Origin: Gammaproteobacteria bacterium
GTDB lineage: Bacteria; Pseudomonadota; Gammaproteobacteria; SZUA-229
DNA: 5,674 nt
Reading direction: 5' to 3'
NCBI GenBank assembly: GCA_023136715.1
Contig: JAGLQT010000057.1
Span: forward strand, 1-5,674
Positions 4,436 through 5,674 of the stretch are shown here, one piece after another (the first letter of the stretch is position 1; each line of letters opens with the position of its first letter). The translations under genes were made by a program, and so were the position numbers. Under the pieces are notes generated by a model. That model searched no databases, was not told the origin of the DNA, and was given only the letters and a program-made list of their open reading frames with translations.

Positions 4436-5221
4436 ATGCCTAACAACCAACATAAAACATCGCTTTGTATTATCTGTGATAACGATACTCGACATGAGCA
4501 GGCCAGCTCATTTGCCGCTGATCATCAACTGCCACTGCTAAACAAACAAGATGATACTTTTGAATTACAGCTGATTTTTGGTGATGAACGCATTGAACTC
4601 TACGACAGGCAGCTCAATACCAGCATCTACGTAGATTTTGTTAGCGGCGCTCTGGCCCACAGACAACAATTTGGAGGCGGCCGCGGTCAGGCTATCGCCA
4701 AAGCGATTGGACTAAAACAGGGAAAAAATCCAGAGGTGCTCGATGTAACTGCAGGATTGGCACGTGACGCCTATATATTAGCGACTCTCGGCTGCCACAT
4801 AACACTGGTCGAGCAGTCACCAATCCTGTGTGCTTTAATTGAAGATGGAATGAAACGCGGACTTGAAAATGAGCAAAGTGCACAGATACTTTCTGGCCAG
4901 TTTGAACTCCACAATCAAAATGCCATTGATTACATGAGTAAGCTGGATGAACAGCAGCGCGCCGATGTTATCTACATCGACCCCATGTACCCGGAAAGAA
5001 AAAAATCCGCCCTGGTCAAAAAAGACATGCAAATCCTGCAACGACTACTGGGTAAAAATAAAAATGACGGTGAGCTTCTGGATGCCGCTCTGAATTGTGC
5101 CAGAGAAAGAGTGGTAGTAAAAAGACCCAGCCACGCTCCCTGTTTAACTGAAACAAAACCCGCCACATCTATCAACAGTAAAAAAACCCGATACGATATA
5201 TATCTAACTAAATCATCCTGA
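4436..5221 (+). CDS. rsmJ: RsmJ, 16S rRNA (guanine-1516-N2) methyltransferase
   Basis: SAM-dependent methyltransferase that makes m2G1516 in the 3' domain of 16S rRNA of the small ribosomal subunit (formerly YhiQ). The 261 residues are near the roughly 250 of the E. coli protein. Matching signatures are YVDFVSGALAHRQQFGGGRGQAIAKAIG (about 65-92), SAM motif I VLDVTAGLARDAYILA (101-116), an acidic end of the second strand LVEQSP (124-129), the catalytic-type DPMYP followed by RKKSALVKK (182-196), RVVVKRPSHAP (225-235) and the C-terminal TRYDIYL (251-257). The N-terminal 40 residues are the least conserved part. ATG 4436 is the first start after the divergent tatD gene and has no obvious Shine-Dalgarno (upstream TTTCGAAACACC). 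Any promoter must lie in the 39-bp gap or inside tatD. The gene converges on yajQ with 30 bp between stops. Confidence 0.95.
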   Translation: MPNNQHKTSLCIICDNDTRHEQASSFAADHQLPLLNKQDDTFELQLIFGDERIELYDRQLNTSIYVDFVSGALAHRQQFGGGRGQAIAKAIGLKQGKNPEVLDVTAGLARDAYILATLGCHITLVEQSPILCALIEDGMKRGLENEQSAQILSGQFELHNQNAIDYMSKLDEQQRADVIYIDPMYPERKKSALVKKDMQILQRLLGKNKNDGELLDAALNCARERVVVKRPSHAPCLTETKPATSINSKKTRYDIYLTKSS

Positions 5222-5251
5222 CACTAATTACTGCAACAGCCTGTTAAACAT

Positions 5252-5674
5252 TTAATCCCTGAAATTATTGTATTGCAAAGGCATTTCAAGATCTGAGCCT
5301 TTCAACATTGCCATCACCTGCTGCAAATCGTCTCTTTTCTTTCCTGTGACGCGAACCTGTTCACCCTGAATCGAGGACTGAACCTTTAGCTTTGAGTCTT
5401 TAATTAGCTTGACGATTTTTTTCGCCAGCTCTTTATCAACGCCCTCTTTAACTTTAATCGTCTGATAGGCGCGCATACCACGCTCTTCAATGGCACCCTT
5501 TTCCAGGCAACCAATTTCAATTTTTCTGGCTGATAGTTTTTTATACATAATATCGTGCATTTGTTTAACCTGAAACTCGTTAGTCGCCTCCAGATTCATC
5601 GCACCATCTTTCACAGTGACCTTGGAATCACTACCTTTAAAATCAAAACGTGTGCTAACTTCACGATTCATCTG
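5252..5674 (-). CDS. yajQ: YajQ family nucleotide-binding (cyclic-di-GMP effector) protein, N-terminus missing
   Basis: The visible 140 C-terminal residues match YajQ (formerly UPF0234): REVSTRFDFKGS, then FQVKQMHDIMYKKLSARKIE, YQTIKVKEGVDKELAKKIVKLIKDSKLKVQ (written here in part only), IQGEQVRVTGKKRDDLQQVMAMLK and the C-terminus PLQYNNFRD. Family members bind nucleotides or nucleic acid, and in Xanthomonas a YajQ protein binds c-di-GMP and interacts with a transcription factor. Full proteins have about 160 residues, so about 20 residues (the MPSFDIVSE-type start) lie beyond the right edge. The reading frame stays open through 5672-5674 (CAG, Gln), and the Met codon at 5671 aligns to the family interior, so it is not the start. 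Any promoter is outside the window. Confidence 0.95.
   Translation of the reverse strand, partial: QMNREVSTRFDFKGSDSKVTVKDGAMNLEATNEFQVKQMHDIMYKKLSARKIEIGCLEKGAIEERGMRAYQTIKVKEGVDKELAKKIVKLIKDSKLKVQSSIQGEQVRVTGKKRDDLQQVMAMLKGSDLEMPLQYNNFRD

Noticed and set aside
4469..4483. TTATC-TGT-GATAA inverted repeat early in rsmJ as an operator
   Set aside because: It is a short AT-rich repeat inside coding sequence, expected by chance; no regulator or promoter can be tied to it.
4397..4495. N-terminal extension of tatD up to 4495
   Set aside because: The frame is open, but the extra 33 residues do not resemble any TatD N-terminus and would overlap the first 60 bp of divergent rsmJ. The family N-terminus begins at 4396.
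5222..5251. Bidirectional terminator between rsmJ and yajQ (AACAGCCTGTT at 5235-5245)
   Set aside because: The palindrome has a one-base centre and no T tract on either strand, so it is not a credible intrinsic terminator. No other signal is seen in this gap.
5669..5671. ATG at 5671 as start of yajQ
   Set aside because: The following residues (NREVSTRFDF) align to about residue 22 onward in the family, and the frame is open to the window edge, so the gene is simply cut off.
1..5674. CRISPR array, toxin-antitoxin pair, phage or transposase genes
   Set aside because: No regularly spaced repeats and no matching protein motifs on either strand. The REP/IS-like palindrome at 1108-1134 is the only possible mobile trace.

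Overview
The window looks like an ordinary chromosomal segment of a gammaproteobacterium of moderate-to-low GC content. The evidence is a recognisable RsmJ (16S rRNA methyltransferase, a mainly gammaproteobacterial family), close E. coli-like FolD, TatD and YajQ proteins, and a proline tRNA. The genus cannot be fixed from the sequence alone. No transposase, phage gene, CRISPR array or rRNA gene is visible.

Layout, left to right. The 5' half of a tRNA-Pro(UGG) gene runs off the left edge on the minus strand, with a good sigma70-type promoter and a GC-rich discriminator behind it. folD (one-carbon/folate metabolism) is divergent from it on the plus strand. A convergent gap of about 95 bp follows folD and carries an isolated palindrome that looks like a mobile-element or REP-type relic. 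Next comes a four-gene minus-strand operon, read right to left: two paralogous DUF1538 membrane proteins (UmpA/UmpB type), a non-canonical PII-like protein and a two-CBS-domain protein. Upstream of it on the same strand is tatD. It is divergent from rsmJ (plus strand) across only 39 bp. rsmJ converges on yajQ, whose N-terminus lies beyond the right edge.

The interesting part is the umpA-umpB-PII-CBS operon. The two membrane proteins share signature motifs (AEP-L-IAVA, YDSGGVTTST, DGFGLIAFASL) and probably form one two-subunit transporter. From memory, such DUF1538 pairs have been reported as Na+(K+)/H+ antiporters. The other two genes encode two different nucleotide-sensing folds. The PII-like protein contains no tyrosine, so it cannot be uridylylated on Tyr51, and its B-loop is not canonical. 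The CBS gene overlaps it by 4 bp (ATGA). The inference is an ion transporter gated by cellular energy or nucleotide status through two soluble regulators. The transport activity may already be described, but the regulatory pair is, as far as I can tell, little characterised.

Starts that depart from the longest open frame: the PII-like gene starts at an ATG at 1941, because the upstream GTG lies inside its own Shine-Dalgarno. tatD starts at about 4396, not 4495. umpA appears to start with TTG. yajQ is partial, and the Met codon near the right edge is internal.
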